From positions 1 through 64,000 of the forward strand of contig DAHUZZ010000001.1 in NCBI GenBank assembly GCA_027314915.1: a stretch of 64,000 nucleotides of DNA, written 5' to 3'. Under the pieces are notes generated by a model. It worked only from the letters and a program-made list of their open reading frames with translations, did not search any database and was not told the origin of the DNA. The position numbers and the translations under genes are program-made. Position 1 is the stretch's first letter; each line of letters begins with the position of its first letter. Positions 7,735 to 15,249 of this stretch are shown in pieces. The stretch is from Thermoplasmata archaeon (GTDB lineage Archaea; Thermoplasmatota; Thermoplasmata; Lutacidiplasmatales; UBA184).

Positions 7735-8448
7735 CTAGTGCGGCACGGTGCTCACGATCTTCCGCTCGATCACCGCGATCGCCACCGACAGCGTGGAGGC
7801 GGCCACGCCGAGCTTGGCGGCGAGCCGGGTCAGCGAGACGCGACGGGGGACCTCGAAGTACCCCTCGGCGACCGCCCGTCGGAGGATCTCGCGCTGCCGC
7901 GCGGTGAGCGGCGGGGGGTGCGGGCCCCGCGCGGTGCTCCCGCGATGGATCGACTCCACGCGGAACCGGACGCCCTCCCGCTCGAGCGATCGCAGCAACG
8001 ATCGGATCTTCGGTTCCGGGGCGACCAGCTCCCACGTGGCGACCCCGGCCCGGATCGGGTACGGATGCCTCCTCGGGATCCCGTGCCGCGCCAGGAAGGG
8101 AAGGAAGGTCGCTCCGGAGTAGACGACCCGGAAGTTCTCCTCGCCGTCGGCGAACCCGAGGCTCTCGGCGGAATCGACCCCGTCGATGCGCTCGAGCTCG
8201 TGCTCCCATCTCGTGCCACGCTGCCGGGGGATCCGGAGGTCGAAGATCGTCCGCCCCGGCCCGACCTGGAAGCGGTCCACGATCTCGATCCGGGTATGCG
8301 GGTGGGCCTCGGAGAAGCTCCGCATCCAGACGCCCGGCGGGAGGGTGACGGCGACGCGGCAGGAGAGGAGGGGCGAAGGGCCTGCGTCCCGCCCCGTCCC
8401 CGCGGAGGCCTCCCGGAGGTGTTTTCTGCGCCGTCCCGATCCCGGCAC
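7735..8448 (-). CDS. Bat-type HTH_10 transcription regulator
   Basis: The C-terminus carries the bacterio-opsin-activator HTH_10 domain typical of archaea: LTARQREILRRAVAEGYFEVPR, LAAKLGVAASTLSVAI, ending VIERKIV. The N-terminal part (PPGVWMRSFSEAHPHTRIEIVDRF) matches the usual sensor-like beta domain of these proteins. Among several starts, GTG 8448 is preferred because it lies about 30 bases after a CATTAATG TATA-like element at 8483-8490, giving 237 residues. ATG 8325 would remove part of the N-domain. The effector is unknown. Confidence 0.82.
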   Translation of the reverse strand: MPGSGRRRKHLREASAGTGRDAGPSPLLSCRVAVTLPPGVWMRSFSEAHPHTRIEIVDRFQVGPGRTIFDLRIPRQRGTRWEHELERIDGVDSAESLGFADGEENFRVVYSGATFLPFLARHGIPRRHPYPIRAGVATWELVAPEPKIRSLLRSLEREGVRFRVESIHRGSTARGPHPPPLTARQREILRRAVAEGYFEVPRRVSLTRLAAKLGVAASTLSVAIAVIERKIVSTVPH

Positions 8449-8772
8449 CCTCGCCTCGCGGGTCGTCCGAGAGTGACGGGCATTAATGAGCGAACGGTCT
8501 CGGGAGCGCGCCCGGGGGCTCCCCACCGTAGCCTACCCCGAGGTGCCGATACGGAACGCAACGCCGTGCCCCACCGAGCTCGACGGGACCGCCCTCCCCG
8601 TCGTCGATCGCGGGGGGCCCGGGCCCCTCGGCGGGTTCGTCACGGTGAGCGGCCCGTTGACGCCCGGATCGGGCGGGAGCGGAACGGTCCGCGCCGCGAG
8701 CGGGCGATCGCTCCGGGTCCCTAGGGTGATCCCCCCGCCGGTCGCGCTCGGGGGCGGGGAGGGGTCGGGGGG
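8449..8772. other. Intergenic region without a convincing gene
   Basis: This holds the probable TATA element (CATTAATG, 8483-8490) of the leftward HTH_10 gene. The rest is GC-rich with simple G/C runs. One 96-codon frame (8486-8776) is Gly/Pro-rich, has no recognisable domain and overlaps the next gene start, so I do not call it. Confidence 0.5.
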
Positions 8773-9714
8773 ATGAGCCGCGGCCCCCCGATCCTCCTGA
8801 CGGGGGAGGATCTGGCGCACTGCCTGCCGATGAGCGCGGCGATCGGAGCGGTGGAGGAGGCCCTCGCGGAGCGGGCCGCGGGATCCTCCGCGACGCCGCC
8901 TCGGACCACCTGGGAGCTCCCCCCTTCGGCCATGACCATCACCCCGGGCGGATTCCAGGGGCTCGGGGTCCACGGTCTCCGGGTCTACGTTCGCGGCGGT
9001 CCCGAGGACCAGCTCACGGCCGTCTGGGAGCTCCGCACCGGGCAACTTCTCGGGATCCTCCTCGGCCCGGAGCTCGGCGCCCTCCGCACCGGCGCGATCG
9101 GCGGCGTGGCCGTCGACCGGATGGCCGGTCCGAGCCCGGCCCGGGTCGGGGTCGTGGGGGGCGGCCGGCAGGCGCGTGCCCAGCTCGAGGCGATCCGGGC
9201 GGTCCGTCCCGGAGTGCGCGAGGTACGGATCTTCCGACGCGACCCGGCCCGGAGGTCCGAGACGGCCTCCCGCTGGGCGCGCGAGACCGGGCTCGACGTG
9301 CGCGCCGCGGGCTCGGCCTCCGAGGCGGTGGCCGATGCGTCGATCGTCGTCCTGGCCACGGACTCCGACCGGCCGGTCCTCGACGCCGACGCGCTGCCGG
9401 CCGGAGCGCACGTGAACACCCTCGGCCCGAAGTACCGCGGGCGATCCGAGATCGGGCTCGATCTGCTCCGGGGGGCCGACTGGATCGTCTCGGACTTTCC
9501 CGAGCAGTACCGGTCCGACCCCGAGTTCATCGCCCAGGGGACCCCCGAGCTCGACCGCATGCAGGATCTGGCGAGGTTTAAGGCCCGGGAACGGCCCGCC
9601 GGGATCCGGTCGGTCTTCCTCTCCCACGGCCTCGCAGGGACCGAGGTGGCCGTGGCGTACCGGGCCCTCGAGCGCGCGGGGCGGCTCGGGATCGGCCAGC
9701 TGCTCGGTCGGTGA
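8773..9714 (+). CDS. Ornithine cyclodeaminase/mu-crystallin family NAD(P)-dependent enzyme
   Basis: A 313-residue protein with the two-part OCD fold: an N-terminal dimerisation and substrate domain (LLTGEDLAHCLPM, LGALRTGAIGGVAVDRM) and a Rossmann domain with VGVVGGGRQARAQLEAI and VVLATDSDRPVLDADALPAGAHVNTLG. The family includes ornithine cyclodeaminase, alanine dehydrogenase, ketimine reductase and lysine cyclodeaminase. The lysine that normally follows GV in the first strand, and binds the substrate carboxylate, is histidine here (GVHGLRVYVRGG), so the substrate may differ from the classical ones. The ATG start gives a normal length. Confidence 0.82.
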   Translation: MSRGPPILLTGEDLAHCLPMSAAIGAVEEALAERAAGSSATPPRTTWELPPSAMTITPGGFQGLGVHGLRVYVRGGPEDQLTAVWELRTGQLLGILLGPELGALRTGAIGGVAVDRMAGPSPARVGVVGGGRQARAQLEAIRAVRPGVREVRIFRRDPARRSETASRWARETGLDVRAAGSASEAVADASIVVLATDSDRPVLDADALPAGAHVNTLGPKYRGRSEIGLDLLRGADWIVSDFPEQYRSDPEFIAQGTPELDRMQDLARFKARERPAGIRSVFLSHGLAGTEVAVAYRALERAGRLGIGQLLGR

Positions 9715-9747
9715 GGCGCGGGACCCGAGGCCACCCCGGCCGGCCGT

Positions 9748-10044
9748 TCAGGGCGCCGGCCCCGGGGGCACCGGCGCATGGGAGATGTCGAAGGTGGACC
9801 AGCGGTGGCAGACCGGGCAGGCCATGTACCGCGAGCTCCCCAGCCGGACCGCCGTGAGCGCCGCCCCGGGGACCCACTCGTAGTCGAAGGTCTGCTGGCA
9901 CTTCGGGCAGGTGAGCCGCGAGCGCTGGACGAAGCCGCGTTGCCCGGTCCGCGCGTTGCGGCGGGACGCGACCCAGTAGAGGAGGAGCACGAGGACGACG
10001 AGGACGGCCGCGGTGATGCCGATCCCGAGGAGAGGTCCGGCCAT
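9748..10044 (-). CDS. Membrane-anchored zinc-ribbon protein
   Basis: A 98-residue protein. Residues 3-26 form one hydrophobic segment (LLGIGITAAVLVVLVLLLYW), followed by a basic stretch and a zinc ribbon with CPKC and CPVC knuckles about 33 residues apart. The N-terminal helix would anchor the ribbon on the cytoplasmic face. No enzymatic motif is present. It follows an HTH-like small gene by one base, so the two form an operon. Function unknown. Confidence 0.72.
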   Translation of the reverse strand: MAGPLLGIGITAAVLVVLVLLLYWVASRRNARTGQRGFVQRSRLTCPKCQQTFDYEWVPGAALTAVRLGSSRYMACPVCHRWSTFDISHAPVPPGPAP

Positions 10045-10045
10045 G

Positions 10046-10372
10046 CTACCTCCTCCCGCGCGGGCCCGAGCGGGCGCGGGAGGCTCGCGCCTGAGCGAGG
10101 AGGAGGAAGAGCCCCGCGAAGGGCTCCGTGACCCGCGGCACGATCGCTTCGCGCTCCCCGGGGCTGGGCCGAACCACGCGGGCCTCCCGTTCGGCCGCCC
10201 GGGTGTACAGCGTCCAGTCCGCCGCGGCGGCCGCCGCCTTGCGTCGGATCCCCCAGAGGAGCTTGCGGCGATAGACGGGGTTCGGGAATCGGGCCCGCAC
10301 GACGTCCCCACGGGAGGCGACCGGTCCCTCCCCCAGGAGCCGGAGGAACTCCCGCTCGGTGCGGCTGAACAT
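10046..10372 (-). CDS. Small helical protein, possibly winged-HTH
   Basis: A 108-residue protein starting MFSRTEREFLRLLGEGPVASRGDVVRARFPNP, which resembles the first helices of a winged helix. A basic central part follows, then a hydrophobic C-terminal helix (FAGLFLLLAQA) and an Arg-rich end. A TATA-like CCAAATAT on the minus strand at 10388-10396 fits a leaderless start at 10372. It is probably co-transcribed with the zinc-ribbon membrane protein. The HTH assignment is tentative. Confidence 0.55.
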   Translation of the reverse strand: MFSRTEREFLRLLGEGPVASRGDVVRARFPNPVYRRKLLWGIRRKAAAAAADWTLYTRAAEREARVVRPSPGEREAIVPRVTEPFAGLFLLLAQARASRARSGPRGRR

Positions 10373-10398
10373 GTTCGGGCGAGCGACGGCGGATATTT

Positions 10399-10422
10399 GG
10401 CGTTATCATCTTTGGTAACGCC
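10399..10422. promoter_or_regulatory. Inverted repeat, possible operator
   Basis: Perfect 7-base arms GGCGTTA and TAACGCC are separated by ten bases, in AT-richer DNA directly upstream of the TATA-like element for the leftward gene at 10372. The position suits a regulator-binding site. Confidence 0.4.
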
Positions 10423-10563
10423 CAGGCCCCGGGCCACGGGGAGCGCCTCCTCGGCCGCCGACCGGGGAAAGGTACTTCCCGGCGCGGGAGCGGGCGGTCG
10501 GGCAGCGTCCACCGTTCCGCGACCGGGGAAGCCCGTTGAACCTCCGCCCGGTCGGGGTGGCGT

Positions 10564-11451
10564 ATGTTCGAGCCCGAGCCCCCCGCGAGGGCCCCGGTGC
10601 CGCCGTCGTCCGGATCCCCGCGCGGCCGTTGGGAGGAGTTCGCCCGTCCCGAGGACGTCCCCCTCCATTCGCTCGTGCCGCTGGCCGGGCCCGGCGGGGA
10701 GCCGCTCGGAGCGTACCGCGGGGTCCGGCGCGAGGACACCGGCCAGATCATCTCGGTGGTGTCCACGCGGTACGGCCTGGTGGGACACCGCGACGTCGCC
10801 CGCGCGGTCCACCGGATCGGAGCCGCCCTCGAGCCCCCCGCGGGCCCCGGCGTGCCGGAGCTGCCCCGCGAATCGATCCGGCTGTACGCAGGCGGCCGGC
10901 GCATGGAGGTGAAGCTCGTCGTCGGACGGAGGTTCCCCCTCGCGGCCGGGGACGATCTCTACCCCGGGATCCGGGTCTACAACTCCCTGGACGGGTCCTG
11001 GGCGGTGCGGTTCTCCGGGTTCGCGCTCCGGCTCGCCTGCTGCAACCAGCTGTGCGCGGAACGGGGCGACCTCCTCGAATGGCGCGAGCTCCACCTGTCG
11101 ACCGGGGCCGACCTGATGGCCCGCCTGGAGGCGGTCATCCACGAGTTCCTCGGGCGCTTCGGATCGGTCCTCGACCTCTACCGGCGGGCCATGGGCGAGG
11201 AGCTCCTCGCGGCCGAGGTCGCCGCCCGGCTCGAGCAGGAGGGGATGCCCGGCGCCCACGCGCAGAGGATCGGCGCCCGTGCCGAGGTGGCGGCGAGCCA
11301 CGTCGCGCTGCTGAGCCGGTGGACCGCCTACCAGATCGCCACGGCGTACCTCACGCGGGAGGTGAGCGTGAACCCGGACCGCGAGCGGAGGTTCGAGCGT
11401 TCGGCCGCCCGGGCGCTCCTGCTCCCCACCCCCGGGTCGGACCCGCGGTGA
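10564..11451 (+). CDS. DUF932-domain protein
   Basis: A 295-residue protein whose core matches the DUF932 family of phage and plasmid-like proteins: GQIISVVSTRYGLVGHRDVARAV, then a basic strand region and RVYNSLDGSWAVRFSGFALRLACCNQL, then a helical C-terminus. DUF932 proteins are often carried on mobile elements and plasmids; their biochemical role is unsettled. The first 25 residues are Pro-rich and probably disordered. It stands alone between two leftward units. Whether it marks a past insertion is not clear, because composition is like its neighbours. Confidence 0.75.
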   Translation: MFEPEPPARAPVPPSSGSPRGRWEEFARPEDVPLHSLVPLAGPGGEPLGAYRGVRREDTGQIISVVSTRYGLVGHRDVARAVHRIGAALEPPAGPGVPELPRESIRLYAGGRRMEVKLVVGRRFPLAAGDDLYPGIRVYNSLDGSWAVRFSGFALRLACCNQLCAERGDLLEWRELHLSTGADLMARLEAVIHEFLGRFGSVLDLYRRAMGEELLAAEVAARLEQEGMPGAHAQRIGARAEVAASHVALLSRWTAYQIATAYLTREVSVNPDRERRFERSAARALLLPTPGSDPR

Positions 11452-11479
11452 ACCCGCGGCGCCGACCGCCCGGTGCCCC

Positions 11480-13201
11480 CTACCGGAAGAGGTTCACGTG
11501 GGCGAGATCGACGATCTCGTCGCCCCGGCCGCTCAGGACCGCCTTCACGAACCACAGGCCGAACCCCTTGAGCTCGGCGCGGTCGATCGAGGGGGGCATC
11601 ACGAGCTCCTGGTGCGAGACCGGGACGTCGAGGAGGGCGGGACCGGGGTGCGCCAGGAGCTCGATCATCCTCGGGCGCAGCTCCTCCGGCCGCTCGGCGC
11701 GGACCGCGAAGAGGCCGGCGGCGCGCGCGAGCGCGGCCAGGTCCGGGTTCTTGAGTTCGACCGCCGCCGGGAGCAGCCCCGAGGCCATCTGCTCGAGCTC
11801 GACGAAGCCCAGGACCCCGTTGTTGAAGACGATCACCTTGACCGGCCGGTCCGCCTGCACGAGCGTGAGCAGCTCGCCCAGCAGCATGGTGAGCCCCCCA
11901 TCCCCCGAGAGGCTCACGACGGTGCGGTGCGGTTCGGCATAGCTCGCCCCGATCGCCTGGGGGAGGGCGTTCGCCATGCTGCCGTGCCAGAAGGAGCCGA
12001 GGAGCCGCCGCTCCCCGTTCATCCGGAGGTAGCGGGCCGCCCAGACCGTGGGGAGCCCCACATCGCAGGTGAAGATCGCGTCCCCGGCGGCGAGCTCGTC
12101 GAGGAGACGGACGACGTGCTGGGGATGGATCGGGACCCGGCCCGGCGTCCCCTCGGCGAGCGCATCGAGCGAGGCCCGGGCCCGTCGGTAGTGCGCGAGC
12201 GAGGCGTCGAGATGGGCGCCCTCCTCCTTCCCCCGCAGCCGTGGGAGCACGGCGCGCAGCGTGGCGCCCACCTCGCCCACCACCCCCAGGTCGAGCGCCG
12301 TTCGCCGGCCGAGGTGGGCGGGGTCCAGGTCGACCTGCACCTTCCGGGCGTGCTCGGGATAGAACTGCCGGTAGGGGAAGTCCGTGCCGAGCATCAGGAG
12401 GAGATCGGCGTCCATCATCGCGTGGTACCCCGACGAGAAGCCGATGAGCCCGGTCATCCCGACGTCGAACGGATTGTCGAACTCGAGCCGTTCCTTCGCC
12501 CGGAGCGTGTGCACGATCGGGGCCCGGAGCCGGGCCGCGAGCTCGAGGAGCTCGGTCCGCGCTCCGGCGCACCCCGAGCCGGCGAGGATGGTGACGCGCC
12601 GGGCCCCGTTGAGCAGGTCGGTGAGCCGCTCGAGCTCCTCCGGCGGGGGGACCGGGGGCGCGGGCGGGGTCGCCGGGGCGAGCCGCGGAGGGGCGCCTAC
12701 CGCCGAGGCGAGCGCGACGTCGCCGGGAAGGATGACGACCGCGACGCCGCGCCGTCCGGTCGCGACGCGGACCGCCTCCTCGAGGACCGGGGCGAGGTCC
12801 TCCGGGCGGGATACCATCCCCTGGTAGTAGCTGCAGTCCCGGAAGACCCGCTCCGGCCGGGTCTCCTGGAAGAACTCCCGGCCGATCTCCGGGCTCGGGA
12901 TCTGGGCCGCCAGTGCCAGCACCGGGGCGCGGCTCCGATGGGCATCGTAGAGCCCGTTGATCAGGTGGAGGTTGCCGGGTCCGCAGCTGCCGGCGCAGGC
13001 GGCGAGCTGCTGCGTGACCTGCGCCAGGGCCCCGGCGGCGAAGGCGGCCGCCTCCTCGTGCCGGACGTGGACCCACTCGATCCCCCGGCCCCCGCGGATC
13101 GCGTCGGTCACGCCGTTCAGGGAGTCGCCCGTGACCCCGAAGAGCTGCCGGATCCCCGCGGCGGCGAGGGACCCTACCAGGACGTCCGCGACACGCGCCA
13201 C
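11480..13201 (-). CDS. poxB: Pyruvate:quinone oxidoreductase (pyruvate oxidase, PoxB-type)
   Basis: This thiamine-diphosphate, FAD-dependent enzyme converts pyruvate to acetate and CO2 and passes electrons to quinone at the membrane. Similarity to E. coli PoxB is strong over the full length: FGVTGDSLNGVTDAI, RHEEAAAFAAGALA with the ThDP-activating Glu, CAGSCGPGNLHLINGLYDAHR, FDVGMTGLIGFSSGYHAMMDAD, TCDVGLPTVWAARYLRMNG, LGSFWHGSMANALPQAIGA, GDGG followed by the metal-binding NN, and ISGRGDE-type residues near the C-terminus. The GTG at 13201 gives 573 residues against 572 in E. coli, so earlier in-frame starts are rejected. It stands alone as a single transcription unit. Confidence 0.93.
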   Translation of the reverse strand: MARVADVLVGSLAAAGIRQLFGVTGDSLNGVTDAIRGGRGIEWVHVRHEEAAAFAAGALAQVTQQLAACAGSCGPGNLHLINGLYDAHRSRAPVLALAAQIPSPEIGREFFQETRPERVFRDCSYYQGMVSRPEDLAPVLEEAVRVATGRRGVAVVILPGDVALASAVGAPPRLAPATPPAPPVPPPEELERLTDLLNGARRVTILAGSGCAGARTELLELAARLRAPIVHTLRAKERLEFDNPFDVGMTGLIGFSSGYHAMMDADLLLMLGTDFPYRQFYPEHARKVQVDLDPAHLGRRTALDLGVVGEVGATLRAVLPRLRGKEEGAHLDASLAHYRRARASLDALAEGTPGRVPIHPQHVVRLLDELAAGDAIFTCDVGLPTVWAARYLRMNGERRLLGSFWHGSMANALPQAIGASYAEPHRTVVSLSGDGGLTMLLGELLTLVQADRPVKVIVFNNGVLGFVELEQMASGLLPAAVELKNPDLAALARAAGLFAVRAERPEELRPRMIELLAHPGPALLDVPVSHQELVMPPSIDRAELKGFGLWFVKAVLSGRGDEIVDLAHVNLFR

Positions 13202-13472
13202 CCTACCTCGACCCCCGAGCTCCCGAGGGTCTCCGCAGGCGCACCGGCCGCATAAGCGGGGAACCCGCACGCGGACCGCAAGGGAAGTGCCCGCCGAAGG
13301 GTAGGCGGCGCACACCGCGGCCGAGCCGCTGCTCGCCCCCCGGAGCCCGAACGGGCGTGGTTCCGCCACCGGGCGCGTTCATCCGGCGCTCGCGCCGGCC
13401 CGGGGCGATCGCCGCTCCGCCGGTGGGAGGGCCACCGGAGAGGACCCCGGTCGCGGGCCCCGAACCGACCGG

Positions 13473-13865
13473 TCACTTGCGGAAATGCGAGATCTCCCAG
13501 AGGTTGCCCTCGGGGTCCTCGAAGAAGGCGTACCGCTGGCCGGTCGGGCGCGTGGCGGGGGGTTGCACGAATCGCACGCCCTTCTTCCGGAGCTCGTCGT
13601 AGGCCGCATCGGCGTCCTCGAGGAAGACCGCGAAGTAGTTCCGCTGCAGGAGGGCCTTTTCCGGCTCGATACGCTCCCGGGGGATCTCCCGGGCCAGGCC
13701 GGTGGCGGCGACCAGCGCGACCCCCGGACCCCCCTTCGGGAACGTCAGGTACGCGAACTCATCGGAGGCTTCCGCGAGGGCCAAGCCGAGCTGGTCCCGG
13801 TAGAATTCGACACACTTCTTCACGTCCCGAACGGTCAGCGCGTAGGCGTTGAACTTCTCGATCAT
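13473..13865 (-). CDS. Glyoxalase/VOC-superfamily protein
   Basis: A 130-residue VOC protein: IEKFNAYALTVRDVKKCVEFYRDQLGL opens the first beta-alpha-beta-beta-beta module, and GQRYAFFEDPEGNLWEISHF closes the second with the usual metal-ligand Glu. Such proteins are glyoxalases, dioxygenases or antibiotic-binding proteins; the substrate is unknown. The ATG at 13865 overlaps (ATGA) the stop codon of the upstream SRPBCC reading frame, and an ArsR gene precedes that, so the three form an operon commonly seen as ArsR-SRPBCC-VOC. Confidence 0.85.
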   Translation of the reverse strand: MIEKFNAYALTVRDVKKCVEFYRDQLGLALAEASDEFAYLTFPKGGPGVALVAATGLAREIPRERIEPEKALLQRNYFAVFLEDADAAYDELRKKGVRFVQPPATRPTGQRYAFFEDPEGNLWEISHFRK

Positions 13866-14521
13866 CCGACCCGACTCCCTCGGTGGGACGTCCCCCGCGG
13901 AGCCCACGAAGGGGAGCGCATGGATAGCCTCTGCGACGGCGGAGGGCGCCCGCCGGCCGGGGCGTGCGAGCGGAGGTGTGCGGGATGGGGCGCCAGCGGC
14001 GTGAGGCCCGACTCCGATGGGGGGCACCCATCTTCAGCGAGGAGGTCCGAACCCTGCCATTTCCCCCGGGCCAGGCTTTCGCCGCTCCCCGCTGGAGCAG
14101 GTCGAGGGTCCGTCCCCCTCCGCCCAGGAATCCCTCCTCCAGCTCGTCGATCGAACCCGGGAAGGCCCCCCCGCGCGAGGACCTTCCCTCGGATCGTCAC
14201 CCGGGTCCACCGGGGGCCCAGGGCCCGAAGGTCGACCGACGGAAGCGCTTCGAACGGTGCGGTGCCGTCCTCGACGGTGGTCGCGCTCCGGAACGCGAAG
14301 CGCGAGGGGGCGACAACCTCCGTGATGGTGCCCGTCGTCGTGGCCATCACCGGGTCCGGAGGGTTCCCATCGTGGATGCGGATCGCCCCTCCCGGCCGCG
14401 GATCCCGTTCGAAGAGGTGGTTGATCGAGCCTTCGGGACCCCCCACCCTCGCCGCGATCGAGGGATCGGTGAGCCGGCAGAACACCCCCTCTCGTGGAAC
14501 GTCGAGCTCCCGTGCGATCAC
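13862..14521 (-). CDS. SRPBCC/AHSA1-type protein, probably frameshifted in its C-terminal half
   Basis: The first about 120 residues read as an Aha1/SRPBCC hydrophobic-ligand-binding domain: VPREGVFCRLTDPSIAARVGG, PGGAIRIHDG, GTITEVVAPSRFAFR, and GPRWTRVTIRGK. After about base 14155 the frame turns into an Arg/Pro-rich sequence unlike the family. A +2 shift there reads DELEEGFLGGGGRTLDLLQRG, which looks like the missing C-terminal helix. The uninterrupted frame does end in an ATGA overlap with the VOC gene, which argues the other way. GTG start at 14521. It is the partner of the upstream ArsR gene. Confidence 0.55.
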   Translation of the reverse strand: MIARELDVPREGVFCRLTDPSIAARVGGPEGSINHLFERDPRPGGAIRIHDGNPPDPVMATTTGTITEVVAPSRFAFRSATTVEDGTAPFEALPSVDLRALGPRWTRVTIRGKVLARGGLPGFDRRAGGGIPGRRGTDPRPAPAGSGESLARGKWQGSDLLAEDGCPPSESGLTPLAPHPAHLRSHAPAGGRPPPSQRLSMRSPSWAPRGTSHRGSRVG

Positions 14522-14567
14522 CGCGCCGTCCCGCGCCCCGCCCGTCGACCCTTCGCCCGCTTCGTGC

Positions 14568-14876
14568 TCAGGGTGCCGTCTCCTTCAGGGCCTTCTCCAA
14601 GCGGTCCAACCGCCGGTTCCCCGCGTCGGCCATCGCGCCGGTCCACGCCTGGATCGGGCGCACCGATCGGGGATGGAACGTGTACAATCGCTGCTGGGCC
14701 CGCTTCTCCATCGTCACCACGCCCGCCTCCCGGAGCACGCGGAGGTGCTGGGACATCGCCTGAGGGGTCACGTCGAACTCGTCGCAGATCTCGGTCGCAC
14801 TGAGCCGGCCCCTGCGGGCCAGGATCTCGACCACCCGGCGCCGGCGCGGGACCGCGAGGGCCCGGAACGCGTCCAT
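14568..14876 (-). CDS. ArsR-family winged-HTH regulator
   Basis: A 102-residue regulator with the ArsR fold: DAFRALAVPRRRRVVEILARRGRLSATEICDEF, recognition helix TPQAMSQHLRVLREAGVV, and a wing with QRLYTFHP. It lacks the metal-binding cysteines of ArsR/SmtB sensors, and belongs to the subtype often paired with SRPBCC proteins. A CTTAATTAAG element at 14898-14907 lies about 25 bases upstream of ATG 14876, so that start is preferred over ATG 14894. It is first in an operon with the SRPBCC and VOC genes and probably autoregulates. Confidence 0.88.
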   Translation of the reverse strand: MDAFRALAVPRRRRVVEILARRGRLSATEICDEFDVTPQAMSQHLRVLREAGVVTMEKRAQQRLYTFHPRSVRPIQAWTGAMADAGNRRLDRLEKALKETAP

Positions 14877-15128
14877 GACCCAGTAATAAATCATCCACTT
14901 AATTAAGAGTTTGCTTTAATGATGGGGATCCGCGAACGAACTCGTGCCGTGGAGGCGCGGGTCCGACCCGGTCGACACCCGAGGGAGGGCGCGATCGACC
15001 CTTCCCGGACCGCCCCTCCCGGACCGATGCGGCGGCTGGGCAGCGGCGCCATTCCGGCCGCACCCCGTCGCGGCGGTCCGGCGGATCGGGTCCGCTTCCG
15101 GACCGGCACGTGTCGTCGAGAGTGAAGT

Positions 15129-15203
15129 TGCTCCCGCCGGGATTCGAACCCGGGTTACGGGGTCGAAGGCCCCGAATCCTTGACCGGACTAGACTACGGG
15201 AGC
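15129..15203 (-). tRNA. tRNA-Glu (anticodon TTC) with C at position 33
   Basis: The minus strand forms GCTCCCG/CGGGAGC acceptor arms with discriminator A, a T-arm with GTTCGAA, and anticodon stem CGGGG/CCCCG around loop CCTTCGA. Taking the stem as drawn, positions 34-36 are TTC (Glu), but position 33 is C rather than the nearly universal U. Shifting the loop by one base breaks the stem, so the reading is firm. No intron, CCA not encoded. Confidence 0.9.
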
Positions 15204-15249
15204 GTACGGTGCGGTGGGCGCTCCACGGACTTAGCGTTTCGCGGCCGCT

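Noticed and set aside
8486..8776. Possible 96-residue gene before the OCD-family gene
   Set aside because: Gly/Pro-rich, no motif, overlaps the next start, and its beginning coincides with the promoter of the divergent regulator.
15129..15203. Reading the tRNA at this place as tRNA-Arg (TCG)
   Set aside because: That anticodon would need a shifted loop which breaks the anticodon stem. Acceptor and stem features fit tRNA-Glu.
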